The notes under the pieces: generated by a model
Databases searched by the model: none
What the model saw: only the letters and a program-made list of their open reading frames with translations
What the model was told of the DNA's origin: nothing
Part shown: positions 1-10,045 of the stretch, in pieces
Numbering within the stretch: position 1 is the stretch's first letter
Layout: each line of letters begins with the position of its first letter
Translations under genes and position numbers: made by a program
Assembly (NCBI GenBank): GCA_963737015.1
Contig: CAVTQZ010000001.1
Location: 62,001 to 126,000 of the forward strand
Direction: 5' to 3'
From: CAVTQZ01 sp963737015
GTDB lineage: Bacteria > Actinomycetota > Acidimicrobiia > Acidimicrobiales > UBA8190
Length of the DNA: 64,000 nt

Positions 1-1027
1 GTCTTGAGGGGCATCGTGGGGGGCTTGAGCGGCGCATTCGATCGCGCCCGCGGTGAAAACAATGTCCTCGCGGGGTTCGCCACCCACCATGTGTCCACCG
101 TGTACCTGGGATCTTCCACGGGGCTGCGCCTCCGGCACGTGCAGCCCCAGGGCACACTCGAACTCGTCGCGAGGAGCCGAGACGGCACACGGTCGGCATG
201 GGCCGGTGCCGGCACCACCTGGTTCGACGATCTGGATCTCGGTGTCCTCGAGGAACGGTTGAGAACAAGACTTTCTTGGGCGAGTCGGAAGATCGAGCTC
301 GATCCCGGCCGCTACGAGACGATCCTTCCACCCGATGCCGCTGCAGACCTGGTGGTGATGTTGGAAGAGGCGATGTCGGGGCGTGACGCGGAGGACGGGA
401 GGAACGTCTTTTCGCGGCCGGCAGGCGGAACAAAGGTCGGCGAGAAGCTGTTCGAATTGCCTTTCGAGCTGCGGGGCAACCCGTCGGAAAAGGGATTGGA
501 GTGCCTTCCCTTCGTCGTGACCTCGGCTTCGAGCACGGACACCTCGGTGTTCGACAACGGGTGCGAAGTCGGCGCAACGCCCTGGATCGAGGAAGGCAGG
601 CTGACCCGGCTCCGGTACCACCGAGCTGCCGCGGAACGGTCCGGAACACAACCTGCGTTCGGCATCGACAATCTCGTTCTCGAGCTTCCCGGTGCAACAG
701 GGAGGGATACAGGACCTGATCGAGCGTTCCGATCGAGCCCTTCTCCTCACATGCCTTTGGTACATAAGAGAGGTCGACCCACAGACACTCCTCCTCACCG
801 GCCTCACCCGTGACGGCGTTTACCTCGTCGAGAAGGGTGAGGTCGTCGGCGCAGTCAACAACTTCCGCTTCAACGAAAGCCCGGTCGACGTTCTGGCAAA
901 GGTCATAGAGGCGGGGCGTACCGAGCGGGCGCTCTCTCGCGAATGGGGTGAGTGGCAGCCCCGCACGGCAATGCCGGCGCTGAGGGTGGCGGACTTCAAC
1001 ATGAGCTCTGTCAGTCCCGCGACCTGA
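1..1027 (+). pseudogene. TldE/PmbA-family protein, 5'-partial and frameshifted
   Basis: This is the C-terminal part of a TldD/PmbA-family protein. These proteins form TldD/TldE heterodimers acting as zinc proteases or peptide processors, and this one resembles the non-catalytic TldE/PmbA partner. The frame is open from the first base of the window to about 700 (FGIDNLVLEL near 661-690). It then continues in the next frame with LLTCLWYIREVDPQTLLLTG and NFRFNESPVD, the conserved family C-terminus, and ends at TGA 1025-1027. The two halves join if one base is removed in GGGAGGG around 700-706. The N-terminus and any tldD partner lie to the left of the window. The break could be a real mutation or a sequencing error. 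Family assignment is firm; TldE versus TldD is a judgement from the C-terminal motif. Confidence 0.8.
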
Positions 1028-1135
1028 CGCTTCGGCTCGCTCGGAAGCTCCCCAAACGACGGGTCAAGGGGTCGCTGACAGGCAAATTAAAGGTCCCCAA
1101 AGTTGATGATTTTGACCGTTTCGGGTTCTTTGTCG

Positions 1136-1164
1136 TTGACACATTGTTGTGAGGTGCTTACGCT
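1136..1164 (+). promoter_or_regulatory. Candidate sigma-70 type promoter upstream of the surface-protein gene
   Basis: TTGACA at 1136-1141 is followed after 17 bases by TACGCT at 1159-1164. The -35 box is perfect and the -10 box weak. The possible start at 1204 lies 40 bases downstream, after AGGAGGAAG-like purine-rich sequence. Predicted from sequence only. Confidence 0.4.
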
Positions 1165-1203
1165 TCGCTTGTTCAGCGGCCGGCGGGCCGCGCTCTGTAC
1201 TCG

Positions 1204-4200
1204 ATGAGGAGGAAGCGGATGGATTTGTCCCCCCGGTCACAGATGGCGGGTCTGTTTGGGAGGGCCCATCTCCGCAAAAGCGTCTGCGCCACGAGGCGGT
1301 TTTCGCCGCCGTTTGGCTGGCGCGAGCGGACTCGTGGGCACAGCTGCTCTGGTGGCGGGAGTCCTTCAGGCAGGGACGGTTCTACCGGCTGCCGCCGCGC
1401 CGACAACCTGGTACGTGTCTCCGACAGGTACGGGTAGCACCACAGGTGCAACTCCTTGCAACACATCGAGCAATCCACCATGTTCGTTGACATCAGCGCT
1501 GTCGACGGCGAACACGAACGACGACGGGGACACGATCAATCTGGCGAACGGGACGTACACCGGCGGCATCACACTCAACAACACGAACCTGACTGGAGCT
1601 AGCCAGGGCGGAACCATTTTGAGCACGGGATCGCCTGTAGTGACTGTTCACGACGGCTCAGTGAGCGATCTCAACCCTTACCATCCAGAGCGGTGCAGGA
1701 ACCACCGGGGAGGAATCGACAATAAGGCGACGCTCTTACTCTCTCGAACGTACCGCTCACCGTCCAGACCACTCGGCGAGCAGTTTGGGAGGAGGTCATC
1801 TATAACGAGTCAGGGGACAGACCTGACTCTCAGTGGCGCCACAGTGGGCCCAGGAAATACCGCACCTTCAGGCGCTGGCATCTACAACCTGGGTTCGGTC
1901 AGCACAGCGGCTCCGCAAGCACCGTCACGGGACAACACCGACCTCGACGAATGGAGGAGGAATTTTCAACGGAAGTAACACGAATGGTGTAGGAACAGGG
2001 AGTTTCACGGCCTCAGGGCTCATCGTCAACTGGCAACAAGGCGACTTCCGGATCTGGTGGAGGTATCTACAACGCGACCTCAGCCACCGTCCTTTCATTG
2101 ACCAACGGCACCATCGGGGCTCAGGTTCAGCGAACACAGCGCCGGCGGAAGTGGTGGAGGACTCTTCAACACCAGTAGCTCTGGTTCCACGCCTTACCGG
2201 AGAAACGGTCTCCTACAACACGGCGCGGTCACCTGACGGCGGCGGCATACTCAGCGACGGTCCTCTCACAATCAGCGGTGGCTCTATATCAACAACATGC
2301 CGCAGGCAGTGGAGGTGGCTTTTACAACGACAACACCACTCCCGCAGGAGTTTCCTTTACCGGCGCCGTAAGCATCACAGACAACTCGGCGAGCGCCGGA
2401 AACGGTGGAGGCATTTACGACGCCGAGGGCGGCATGTCGATGACGGGGGGTCGATCAGCGACAAACAGCGCCTCGGCCTGGTGACGGCGGTGGCGCTTAC
2501 ATCGATACCACCGCAACGAACAACACCGACACTTTCAGCGGTGTCACGATCGAAGACAACACCTCGGAAGTGAACGGGGGAGGCGTAGCCGTCGAATCCC
2601 AGGGCGGGCTCGTCCTGAACGGGACCGGCACGATCGTGAGCGGCAACACTGCGACGACCGGCGACGGCGGAGGCCTGTACCTGACCAGCATACCGGTCAG
2701 CGCTGAACGATGTGCCATTCCCGTTGCCATCCGGGTTTACAGCCACGCCATCGAGCAACTTCGTCATCGAAGGCGCCACCATCAACAACAACACAGCGGG
2801 TGGGACGGCCACAGGATGGTGGTGATCTATCGAGCGCGGGTCCTTGGAACTCATATACAGCACCGTCGGAGCCGCGGGCCCCAGTCGGGCGAAACCCAGC
2901 TCATAGCGAAGGCGGAGGCCTCTACGACGACCACCACTGCTAGCGACAACATGATCGATCGATGACAGCACGATAAATGGCAACGAATCCAGGTCACAAC
3001 GCCAGCAGGAGGGAGCTGGCATTTATGGGGGCTCGGCCACGCTCGCCATCTACTCCAGCACCATAAGCTTCAACACGGTCCCGACCCCGCTGCGGCCACG
3101 ACCGGGTATGGCGGAGGGATCTATAACATTGCCGATTTCACGCTGATCGATGACACCGTTGCAAACAATGTCGCCGGTGGAGGCGGTGGGAGGGATCTAC
3201 TGACATGATGGGTGCGTCCCTATCGCTACCAACGTGACTTCAGCTGGCAATAATGAGATTTCGAAAGTGGAGGGGTAGCGGCGCGTATCTACAGCCAACT
3301 GCGCCACGAACGTCACACTGCTCGCGAGCCTTCTCTCAGGTGACAAGACTTCAAATGGCATGGGCACTTCACCACCAACCAGGAGTGCGGGGGGAGCCAC
3401 TCCGCCGACTTCCACGGCCGGATACAACCTCGATGCCGCCAATAGCTGCGGCTTTAGTGGGACCAACAACCAGATCAATGCCAACGCGAATCTCCAGTCC
3501 TCACCAATAATGGCGGGGCGCTTACGCTGGTGACCTACACCGAGGCTCTCAACGCACCAGCCCTGCGAACGGGTACGGGCAACAGGCGCAGTGCGTTCAG
3601 TTCGACCAACGAGGCGATCCCCGTAATGCTTCATCCCGGGGTGCCTGTGATATCGGGGCCTATGACACAGGGCGCCGGCGCGAGCAAGGCCACACCTTCG
3701 GTCAGTGCTTCTGCTTCGCCCAACCCCGTAACGCAGGGCAACAGCGTCACGTACTCCTCGACGGTCAGCGGCAGCTCGGGCACCCCGACGGGAACGGTGA
3801 CGTACTCGATCGGCGGCACGACCCTGTGCACCGGCACACTTTCGAGTGGCTCGACTAGCTGTACCTCGAGCAACGCACCGGTCGGGACCAACCAGACGGT
3901 GACAGCGAGCTACTCCGGCGATTCCACCTACTCGGCCACTTCGAACACGACCACCCTGACCGTGAACAGCTCCGGCTTGGCAACCACCACCACGACCGTA
4001 GGCGTCAATCCGGCGTCGACGAACCAGGGAGGCAGCGTCACCTACTCGACGACGGTGAGCTCCGGCTCGGGCACGCCGTCGGGAACGGTCGTATTCACCG
4101 TGAACGGTGTATCCACATGCACGGCGACGCTCAACGGCTCGGGATCGGGCAGCTGCCTGTCGTCGTCGGCGCCGGCCGGCAACAACGAAACGGTGACGGG

Positions 4201-5218
4201 CACCTACGGCGGTGACTCGAGCCACTCGGGCTCGTCGGGGAACACGACCTTACCGTGACCGGGACGAGCGCGTCGACGCGACGACGGTGGCGGTGAACCC
4301 GCGCTTCGACCACGCAGGGAGCAGCGTCAGCTACGCGGCGACCGTTACCGGAGGGACTCGACGCCGAGCGGGACGGTCAGCTTCTTCGCAGGGAGCACTG
4401 CACTTTGCACCGCCACCCTTAACGGCTCGGTCAGGGCAGCTGCTCCTCGGCTGCCGCACCCGCCGGGACGGACACCATCACCGGCAACTACTCCGGTGAC
4501 TCGACGCACGGCACTTCGTCGGGGACGACGACTCTGAGGGTCTCCTCACCTTCGTCGCCTCCGCCGGCGGCCAGCTGCGTGCAGCAGGGATTCAGCGGCA
4601 ACTCGGCCTACCTCTGCCAGCTGTACATGGACGAGCTGCACCGGCCGGTCGACTCGAGCGGCTTGTCGACATTCGGCAGCTACTTGAACAGCGGCGGTAG
4701 CCGGTACGTGGTCGCCTACCTGCTCGACACGAGCGCCGAGTACCGCACGCACCTCATCAACAACATCTACCAGCGTCTGCTCAACCGTTCGGCGGACCCA
4801 GGCGGCTTCAATGCGTTCTTCGGAGCGTTGGGTGCCGGCACGACCGACGAACTCGTGCTCTCGGAGATCGCAGGCTCGCCCGAGTTCTTCAACGACGCTG
4901 GTGGGTCGAACGCAGGCTTCCTGAACCTTCTGTACCGGGACATCCTCGGGCGTTCACCGGACTCGGGAGGCTTCAACCAGTTCAACGGCCTCCTGAACTC
5001 GGGCTTCAGCCGTCAGCAGGTCGCCTACGCGCTGCTCGACGTCCCAGGAGTACCGCACCGACCTGGCATTCAGTGGCTACGTGATATTCCTGCACCGCGG
5101 TGCGGATCCGGGCGGTCTCGCCACTTGGGTCGCCGACATGAACGCAGGGATCACCGACGAGCAATTCATCGCCAGCCTCACAAGCTCGCAGGAGTACTAC
5201 AACGACGCAACCTCTTAA
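1204..5218 (+). pseudogene. Large secreted surface protein (beta-helix, Ig-like repeats, DUF4214), heavily frameshifted
   Basis: A secreted multidomain surface protein can be read in pieces across all three plus-strand frames. The order is a signal peptide near 1290-1400 (RRRLAGASGLVGTAALVAG, then AAAA), a polymorphic beta-helix region to about 3600 with repeated GGGIY/GGGLY motifs, Ig-like repeats at about 3690-4540 (TPTGTVTYSIGG, SYSGDSTYS), and DUF4214 units from about 4580 (LYMDELHRPVDSSG, LLNRSADPGGFNAFFG, LGRSPDSGGFNQF). The last unit shifts frame near 5045 and ends at TAA 5216-5218 after EQFIASLTSSQEYYNDATS. Breaks are dense between 1600 and 3600, fewer later. The start could be ATG 1204 with a shift, or TTG 1256. 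It does not encode one continuous protein as written, so it is either a decaying gene or a badly resolved repetitive locus. Confidence 0.75.
3690..4540 (+). repeat. Ig-like (Big_3-type) tandem domains inside the broken surface gene
   Basis: Three successive units of about 85-95 residues each begin with a variant of VNPASTNQGGSVTYS and end with a variant of GDSTYSATSNTTTLTV. The first two units are readable in one frame (3680-4255). The third needs several frame changes (4260-4540). Repeats of this kind are common stalk or adhesion modules in bacterial surface proteins. Confidence 0.7.
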
Positions 5219-5247
5219 CCCCGGGGGCAGGGGGCTGCACACATCGT

Positions 5248-5287
5248 CGCGGGGACCCGGTCTGCCGGGGGGCACCGGGTCCCTGCG
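5248..5287. terminator. Bidirectional hairpin between convergent genes
   Basis: GGGACCCGGT at 5252-5261 pairs perfectly with ACCGGGTCCC at 5274-5283. The stem extends outward by four more pairs including G-T wobbles, giving about 14 bp and a 12-base loop. It lies between the end of the surface gene (5218) and the end of serC (5341), which converge. There is no clear T-run on either side, so efficiency is uncertain. Confidence 0.6.
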
Positions 5288-5340
5288 GCGTTAAGCGCGC
5301 TGGACGTCGCCTTCGTGAAGGCACCTTCTCCGACTATCGA

Positions 5341-6480
5341 TCAGCCGGCGAGGGCACCCACGACGTAGTTGATGCACGCACAGAGCGCCGCTATGTCGTC
5401 GGGCTCGATGGCGGGGAACATCGCGATGCGTAGCTGGTTGCGTCCGAGCTTGCGGTAGGGCTCGGTGTCGACGATCCCGTTCGCCCGCAGCACCTTCGCC
5501 ACCGCAGACGCGTCGACCGCGTCCACGAAGTCGATCGTGCCGACCACGTGGCTTCGCTCAGGTGGCTTCTGCACGAACGGCGTAGCAAAGTCCGAGTTGT
5601 CGGCCCAGGTGTAGAGGATCTCCGCCGAGCGGTCGCAGCGGCCCGCAGTCCACTCGAGGCCGCCGTTAGAGAGCATCCATTCGACCTGCTCGGTGAAGAG
5701 GAGCACGGTGGCGAGAGCCGGCGTGTTGTACGTCTGTCCGAGGCGCGCGTTCTCGAGCGCGATCTTCAGGTCGAAGAACGCGGGCACCCATCGGTCCGAC
5801 GACACCAGGCGCTCCGCACGCTCGGTGGCCGCCGGCGACATGATCGCCGCCCAGAGCCCCCCGTCGGAAGCGAAGCACTTCTGCGGTGCGAAGTAGTAGA
5901 CGTCGAACTGCGCCGGATCGACCCGAAGGCCGCCCGCCGCCGAGGTCGCGTCCACCCCGACGAGCGCATCGCGTCCGGAGACCGGAGGTGCGGTCGGGCG
6001 GGTGATGCGCATCGACACACCGGTCGAGGTCTCGTTGTGCGTGAGCGCGTAGAAGTCGACGTCGTCCTCGGGCTTGGCCGAGGGATGAGTGCCCGGCTCC
6101 GACTCGATGATGGTGGGTCGCTCGAGGTGGGGCGCGGCGAGCGCCGCCGCGGCGAACTTCGAGGAGAACTCGCCGAAGCTCAGGTGCTGGCTACGGCGCT
6201 CGACGAGACAGAACGTGGCGATGTCCCAGAAGCAGGTCGTGCCGCCGTTCCCGAGCACGACCTCGTATCCGTCGGGGAGCGAGAACAGCTCACGAAGCCC
6301 CTCCTGCAGGCGGGCGACCATCGCCTTCACCGGGGCCTGGCGGTGGCTCGTGCCGAGGTAGGTCGGCGCCGCCTCGGCGAGGGCCGCGACCTGCTCGGGT
6401 CGAACCTTCGAGGGGCCACTCCCGAAGCGGCCATCGGAGGGCTTCATGTTCTTCGGGATCTCGAGCATCTGTGAAAGCAT
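5341..6480 (-). CDS. serC: Phosphoserine aminotransferase
   Basis: SerC is a PLP-dependent enzyme that converts 3-phosphohydroxypyruvate and glutamate to phosphoserine in serine synthesis. The protein has 379 residues, is cytosolic and is full length for the family. The N-terminal KPSDGRFGSGPSKVRPEQ block and the FAPQKCFASDGG segment holding the PLP lysine match the actinobacterial/mycobacterial SerC type. Start choice: the ATG at 6480 gives MLSQMLEIPKN before the conserved block, as in mycobacterial homologues. ATG 6468 and 6447 are alternatives, and none has a strong Shine-Dalgarno site. The neighbouring aminotransferase gene is divergent and starts only 8 bases away, so both promoters must lie within the opposite coding regions or overlap. 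SerA, the preceding enzyme of the pathway, is encoded at 7747. Confidence 0.95.
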   Translation of the reverse strand: MLSQMLEIPKNMKPSDGRFGSGPSKVRPEQVAALAEAAPTYLGTSHRQAPVKAMVARLQEGLRELFSLPDGYEVVLGNGGTTCFWDIATFCLVERRSQHLSFGEFSSKFAAAALAAPHLERPTIIESEPGTHPSAKPEDDVDFYALTHNETSTGVSMRITRPTAPPVSGRDALVGVDATSAAGGLRVDPAQFDVYYFAPQKCFASDGGLWAAIMSPAATERAERLVSSDRWVPAFFDLKIALENARLGQTYNTPALATVLLFTEQVEWMLSNGGLEWTAGRCDRSAEILYTWADNSDFATPFVQKPPERSHVVGTIDFVDAVDASAVAKVLRANGIVDTEPYRKLGRNQLRIAMFPAIEPDDIAALCACINYVVGALAG

Positions 6481-6488
6481 GACAGGCC

Positions 6489-7715
6489 ATGGCCCCATCC
6501 TCCGAAATCGACGCGCTGCGCAGGGTCTCCGCCAAAGTCGGAGCGGTCGCGCCGTCGGCGACGCTCGCCGTCGACGCAAGGGCGCGCGCTCTTCGTGCGC
6601 AGGGCGAGGACGTCATCTCCTTCGGCGCCGGGGAGCCCGACTTCGCGACGCCCCGGCACATAGTCGAAGCCGCGACCGCGGCCTGCGGCGACCCCGTCAA
6701 CCACCACTACACCGCGACGCCGGGTCTGCCCGAGTTGCGCGAGGCCATCGCCGCCAAGACGAGGCGCGACTCGGGATACGAGGTGGCGCCATCTCAGGTG
6801 GTCGTGACGAACGGCGCCAAGCAGGCCGTGTACGAGGCCTTTCTCTCGCTCATCGACCCGGGTGACGAGGTCCTCGTGCCCGCGCCCTATTGGACCACCT
6901 ATCCCGAGGTCGTGTCGCTCGCGGGTGGGACGCCGAGGTATGTGGAGACGGAGGAAGCGGCCGGTTTCCACATGAAGGTGGAGGCGCTCGAGCGCGCGCG
7001 CACCGACCTCACGAAGATCCTCCTCTTCGTCTCGCCCAACAACCCGACGGGGGCCGTCCTCTCACCCGAGGAGGTGGAAGAGGTCGGCCGCTGGGCCGCC
7101 GAGTCCGGGCTCTGGGTCGTGACCGACGAGATCTACGAGCACCTCGTCTATGGCGACCGGCGCTTCGCTTCGCTGCCGACGATGGTGCCGGAGATCGCGG
7201 ACCGTTGCATCGTCATAAACGGTGTGGCGAAGACATACGCGATGACCGGATGGAGAGTCGGCTGGCTCATCGGTCCGCCGGATGTCGCGGCGGCTGCAAC
7301 AGCGCTCCAGTCGCAGTCCACCTCCAACGTCTGCAACGTCGCGCAGCGGGCGGCGCTCGCGGCGGTGGGTGGCGGCCTCGGTGAGGCCCATGCGATGCGC
7401 GACGTCTTCGAGGCGAGGCGCCGGAGCATCCACCGCATGTTGAACGATTGCAACGGAGTGAGCTGCGTCGAGCCGGAGGGCGCCTTCTACGCGTTCCCGT
7501 CCGTGAAGGGCCTCATCGGCCGGAAGGTCGCCGGGCGCGAGATCCAGAGCTCTGCCGACCTCGCCGAGGTCGCGATCGACGAGGCGAAGGTAGCCGTCGT
7601 CCAGGGTGAGGCGTTCGGCGCGCCTGGCTACTTCAGGATGTCGTACGCGCTCTCGGACGCGGCCATCGAAGAAGGGGTCACACGGCTCGCCGAGCTCTTC
7701 GCTCGCGCCGAATGA
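6489..7715 (+). CDS. Aspartate-type aminotransferase (class I, fold type I)
   Basis: This is a PLP-dependent class I aminotransferase of 408 residues, close to the AspC/AspB group, which moves amino groups between aspartate or glutamate and 2-oxoacids. Visible motifs are FGAGEPDFATP near the N-terminus, YTATPGLPELREAIA, the SPNNPTGAV cofactor and substrate block, TDEIYEHLVY, and NGVAKTYAMTGWRVGW with the Schiff-base lysine. The ATG at 6489 is the start used; AGGCC precedes it but no good Shine-Dalgarno. It sits between serC and serA. Broad-specificity aminotransferases are often found with amino acid genes, so the exact substrate cannot be read from sequence. 31 bases separate it from serA, suggesting co-transcription. 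Confidence 0.9.
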   Translation: MAPSSEIDALRRVSAKVGAVAPSATLAVDARARALRAQGEDVISFGAGEPDFATPRHIVEAATAACGDPVNHHYTATPGLPELREAIAAKTRRDSGYEVAPSQVVVTNGAKQAVYEAFLSLIDPGDEVLVPAPYWTTYPEVVSLAGGTPRYVETEEAAGFHMKVEALERARTDLTKILLFVSPNNPTGAVLSPEEVEEVGRWAAESGLWVVTDEIYEHLVYGDRRFASLPTMVPEIADRCIVINGVAKTYAMTGWRVGWLIGPPDVAAAATALQSQSTSNVCNVAQRAALAAVGGGLGEAHAMRDVFEARRRSIHRMLNDCNGVSCVEPEGAFYAFPSVKGLIGRKVAGREIQSSADLAEVAIDEAKVAVVQGEAFGAPGYFRMSYALSDAAIEEGVTRLAELFARAE

Positions 7716-7746
7716 CATCACTCGCACTCGGGCCCGGGTGATCTGA

Positions 7747-9321
7747 ATGGCGCGGGTGCTCGTAACCGAGAAGCTCGCCGAGTCCGGCCTCAAGTTGCTG
7801 GCCGATGCGGGCCACGAGGTGGACGTGCAGCTCGGGCTCTCGCCCGAGGAGCTTCGCGGCGCGATCGCGGGGGCTGCGGCGCTCATCGTCCGCTCCGCGA
7901 CCGACGTCGACGCAGAGCTCCTGGAGGCTGCCGACGCGCTGGCGGTCGTGGGGCGCGCCGGCATAGGGCTCGACAACGTGGACGTGGAGGCGGCGACCCG
8001 CCGTGGGGTGATGGTCGTGAACGCCCCCGAGTCGAACATCCTCTCGGCAGCCGAGCACGCGATGGCGCTTCTCCTCGCGCAGGCACGCAACATCCCGCAG
8101 GCGCACGCCGCGCTCGTCGCCGGCAAGTGGGAGCGCTCGAAATGGGAAGGCGTCGAGCTGCACGGAAAGACCCTCGGTGTGGTCGGCCTCGGGCGGATCG
8201 GAGCTCTCGTGGCGCAGAGGGCGCTCGCATTCGGCATGAGGCTCTACGCGTACGACCCCTATGTCCTGCCCGAGAGGGCGAAGCGCATGGGGGTGGAGCT
8301 GATGTCGCTCGAAGACCTGTTCGCCGAGGCCGACTTCGTGACGATCCACCTGCCGAAGACGGCGGAGACGGCCGGGTTGATCGGCGCCGAGTTGTTGGCG
8401 AAGGCGAAGCCGGGCATCCGGATCGTGAACGCCGCACGGGGAGGGATCGTCGACGAGGAGGCCCTGGCGGATGCGATCCGGTCGGGGAGGGTCGAGGGGG
8501 CAGCGCTCGACGTCTTCAGTTCGGAGCCGTGCACGGAGTCGCCCCTCTTCGAGCTCGACACCGTCGTCGTCACGCCGCACCTCGGCGCGTCGACCGCGGA
8601 GGCTCAGGACAAGGCTGGGCTAACGATCGCCGAACAGGTGAACCTGGCGCTCGCGGGCGACTTCGTGCCCTTCGCCGTGAACGTCGCCGCGCGGGAGGTG
8701 CCCGAGTCGGTCCGTCCGTTCCTCGGGCTCGCGGAGCAGCTCGGCCGGGTGTTCGCATGCCTGAACGAGGGACTGCCGGACGGCCTGGAGGTCGAGTACT
8801 CCGGCAGCATCGCTTCGGCGGGACAGGGCACCCAGATACTCACGCTCGCGATCCTGAAGGGTCTGTTCTCTGCGGGGACCGAGGAGCCGGTTTCGTACGT
8901 GAACGCGCCGCAGCTGGCTGCAGAGCGCGGCCTCGAGGTGCGCGAGGTGACCACCTCTGTGAGCCGTGAGTACGTGAACCTCGTCACTCTGCGCTCGCCG
9001 GGTCACTCTCTCGCCGGCACGCTCTCGGGCCCCCGAGTCGAGCCACGGATCGTCCTCGTAGACGAGCACATCGTCGAGGTGCCCCCGTCGGAGCACATGC
9101 TGCTCGTCCGAAACGACGACCGTCCGGGCATGATCGGAGTGGTCGGAACCGCCCTCGGCCTTTCGGGGGTGTCGATCTCCTCGATGGCGGTGGGTCCGTC
9201 GCGCAGAGCCCCCACCGCGCTGATGGTGCTCTCCACCGACAGGGAGGTGCCCGACGAGACCTTGGGGTCACTTCGTTCCGCCGACGGGATCCTCGAGGTG
9301 CATCGCGTCACCTGCGTCTAA
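7747..9321 (+). CDS. serA: D-3-phosphoglycerate dehydrogenase
   Basis: SerA is the first enzyme of serine synthesis, oxidising 3-phosphoglycerate to 3-phosphohydroxypyruvate with NAD. The protein has 524 residues, the long actinobacterial form. Domains in order are the substrate-binding part (about 1-100 and 290-320), the Rossmann NAD domain with GVVGLGRIGALVA near 144-156, the conserved NAARGGIVDEEAL and VVTPHLGAS blocks carrying the catalytic arginine and histidine, an intervening ASB domain (about 325-450), and a C-terminal ACT domain (about 452-524, RNDDRPGMIGVVGTALG) that usually mediates serine feedback. The ATG at 7747 follows a short gap after the aminotransferase gene. SerC, on the opposite strand at 5341, supplies the next step. 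Confidence 0.96.
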   Translation: MARVLVTEKLAESGLKLLADAGHEVDVQLGLSPEELRGAIAGAAALIVRSATDVDAELLEAADALAVVGRAGIGLDNVDVEAATRRGVMVVNAPESNILSAAEHAMALLLAQARNIPQAHAALVAGKWERSKWEGVELHGKTLGVVGLGRIGALVAQRALAFGMRLYAYDPYVLPERAKRMGVELMSLEDLFAEADFVTIHLPKTAETAGLIGAELLAKAKPGIRIVNAARGGIVDEEALADAIRSGRVEGAALDVFSSEPCTESPLFELDTVVVTPHLGASTAEAQDKAGLTIAEQVNLALAGDFVPFAVNVAAREVPESVRPFLGLAEQLGRVFACLNEGLPDGLEVEYSGSIASAGQGTQILTLAILKGLFSAGTEEPVSYVNAPQLAAERGLEVREVTTSVSREYVNLVTLRSPGHSLAGTLSGPRVEPRIVLVDEHIVEVPPSEHMLLVRNDDRPGMIGVVGTALGLSGVSISSMAVGPSRRAPTALMVLSTDREVPDETLGSLRSADGILEVHRVTCV

Positions 9322-9433
9322 CGTTTGAGTCGCGAAGGGCGACGAACACTCAAGATCAGGCGGGCAGGTTCACGACGACAGGGCTCTCGTCGACGCCGCG
9401 AACCGTGGAGACCGCCGGGCGCTCGAGGAGCTT

Positions 9434-10045
9434 TTGGAGCTCCACTTCGAGCGGGTGCACGCGCTGTGCCGGAGGATCCTCTGCGACGACTTCGACGCGG
9501 AGGACGCCACTCAGGACGCGCTCGTCGCAGCCGTGAGGGCCCTCGGTCGTTTCGACGGCCGGAGCAGCTTCTCGACCTGGCTGTACAGGATCACGACGAA
9601 CGTCTGCATCGACGAATTACGAAGACGCAGACGACGGCCGCTCCTCGACATGCGGGACGGGGCGCTCGACATGGTTTCGGGTGCGGCTTCGGGTGGGGCG
9701 TCGGGCGTTTCGGGCGGCGGCATTGGTGCGGGCAGTGGAACGGTCGTCCGGGATCCCGCCGATGTCACGGCTGCGAAGGTCGACGTCGACGAGGCGCTTA
9801 AGGCCCTGCCTCCGGAGTTCAGAGTGGCAGTCGTATTGAGGGACATGTGCGACCTTTCCTACGAAGAGATCGCGCTTTCGTTGGAGATTCCTGTGGGAAC
9901 GGTCCGCTCACGTATCGCGCGAGGACGCGCTGCGATCGCCGTGCGGCTCGAAGGACAGGGCAGCGCTCCTGCCAGCTGTTCCAGCTCAGACGGAAAGAGT
10001 CCATCCGGGAACACCGCCGAGCTCCCGAACGTCCAAACACCATGA
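9434..10045 (+). CDS. ECF-type RNA polymerase sigma factor (probable N-terminal frame break)
   Basis: This is an ECF sigma factor with region 2 (HFERVHALCRRILCDDFDAE, SSFSTWLYRITTNVCIDE) and region 4 (ALKALPPEFRVAVVLRDM, LSYEEIALSLEIPVGTVRSR). The linker between them is unusually rich in Gly and Ser. The only normal start codon in this frame is TTG 9434, but the same frame upstream encodes the typical family N-terminus (DDRALVDAANRGDRRALEEL, from about 9374) and is open back to 9329 without a start codon. TTG 9325 in the previous frame would supply a start if one extra base were removed, so the true gene is probably 9325-10045 with a +1 error or mutation. Its stop overlaps the anti-sigma start (ATGA), which indicates translational coupling. 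Confidence 0.85.
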   Translation: MELHFERVHALCRRILCDDFDAEDATQDALVAAVRALGRFDGRSSFSTWLYRITTNVCIDELRRRRRRPLLDMRDGALDMVSGAASGGASGVSGGGIGAGSGTVVRDPADVTAAKVDVDEALKALPPEFRVAVVLRDMCDLSYEEIALSLEIPVGTVRSRIARGRAAIAVRLEGQGSAPASCSSSDGKSPSGNTAELPNVQTP

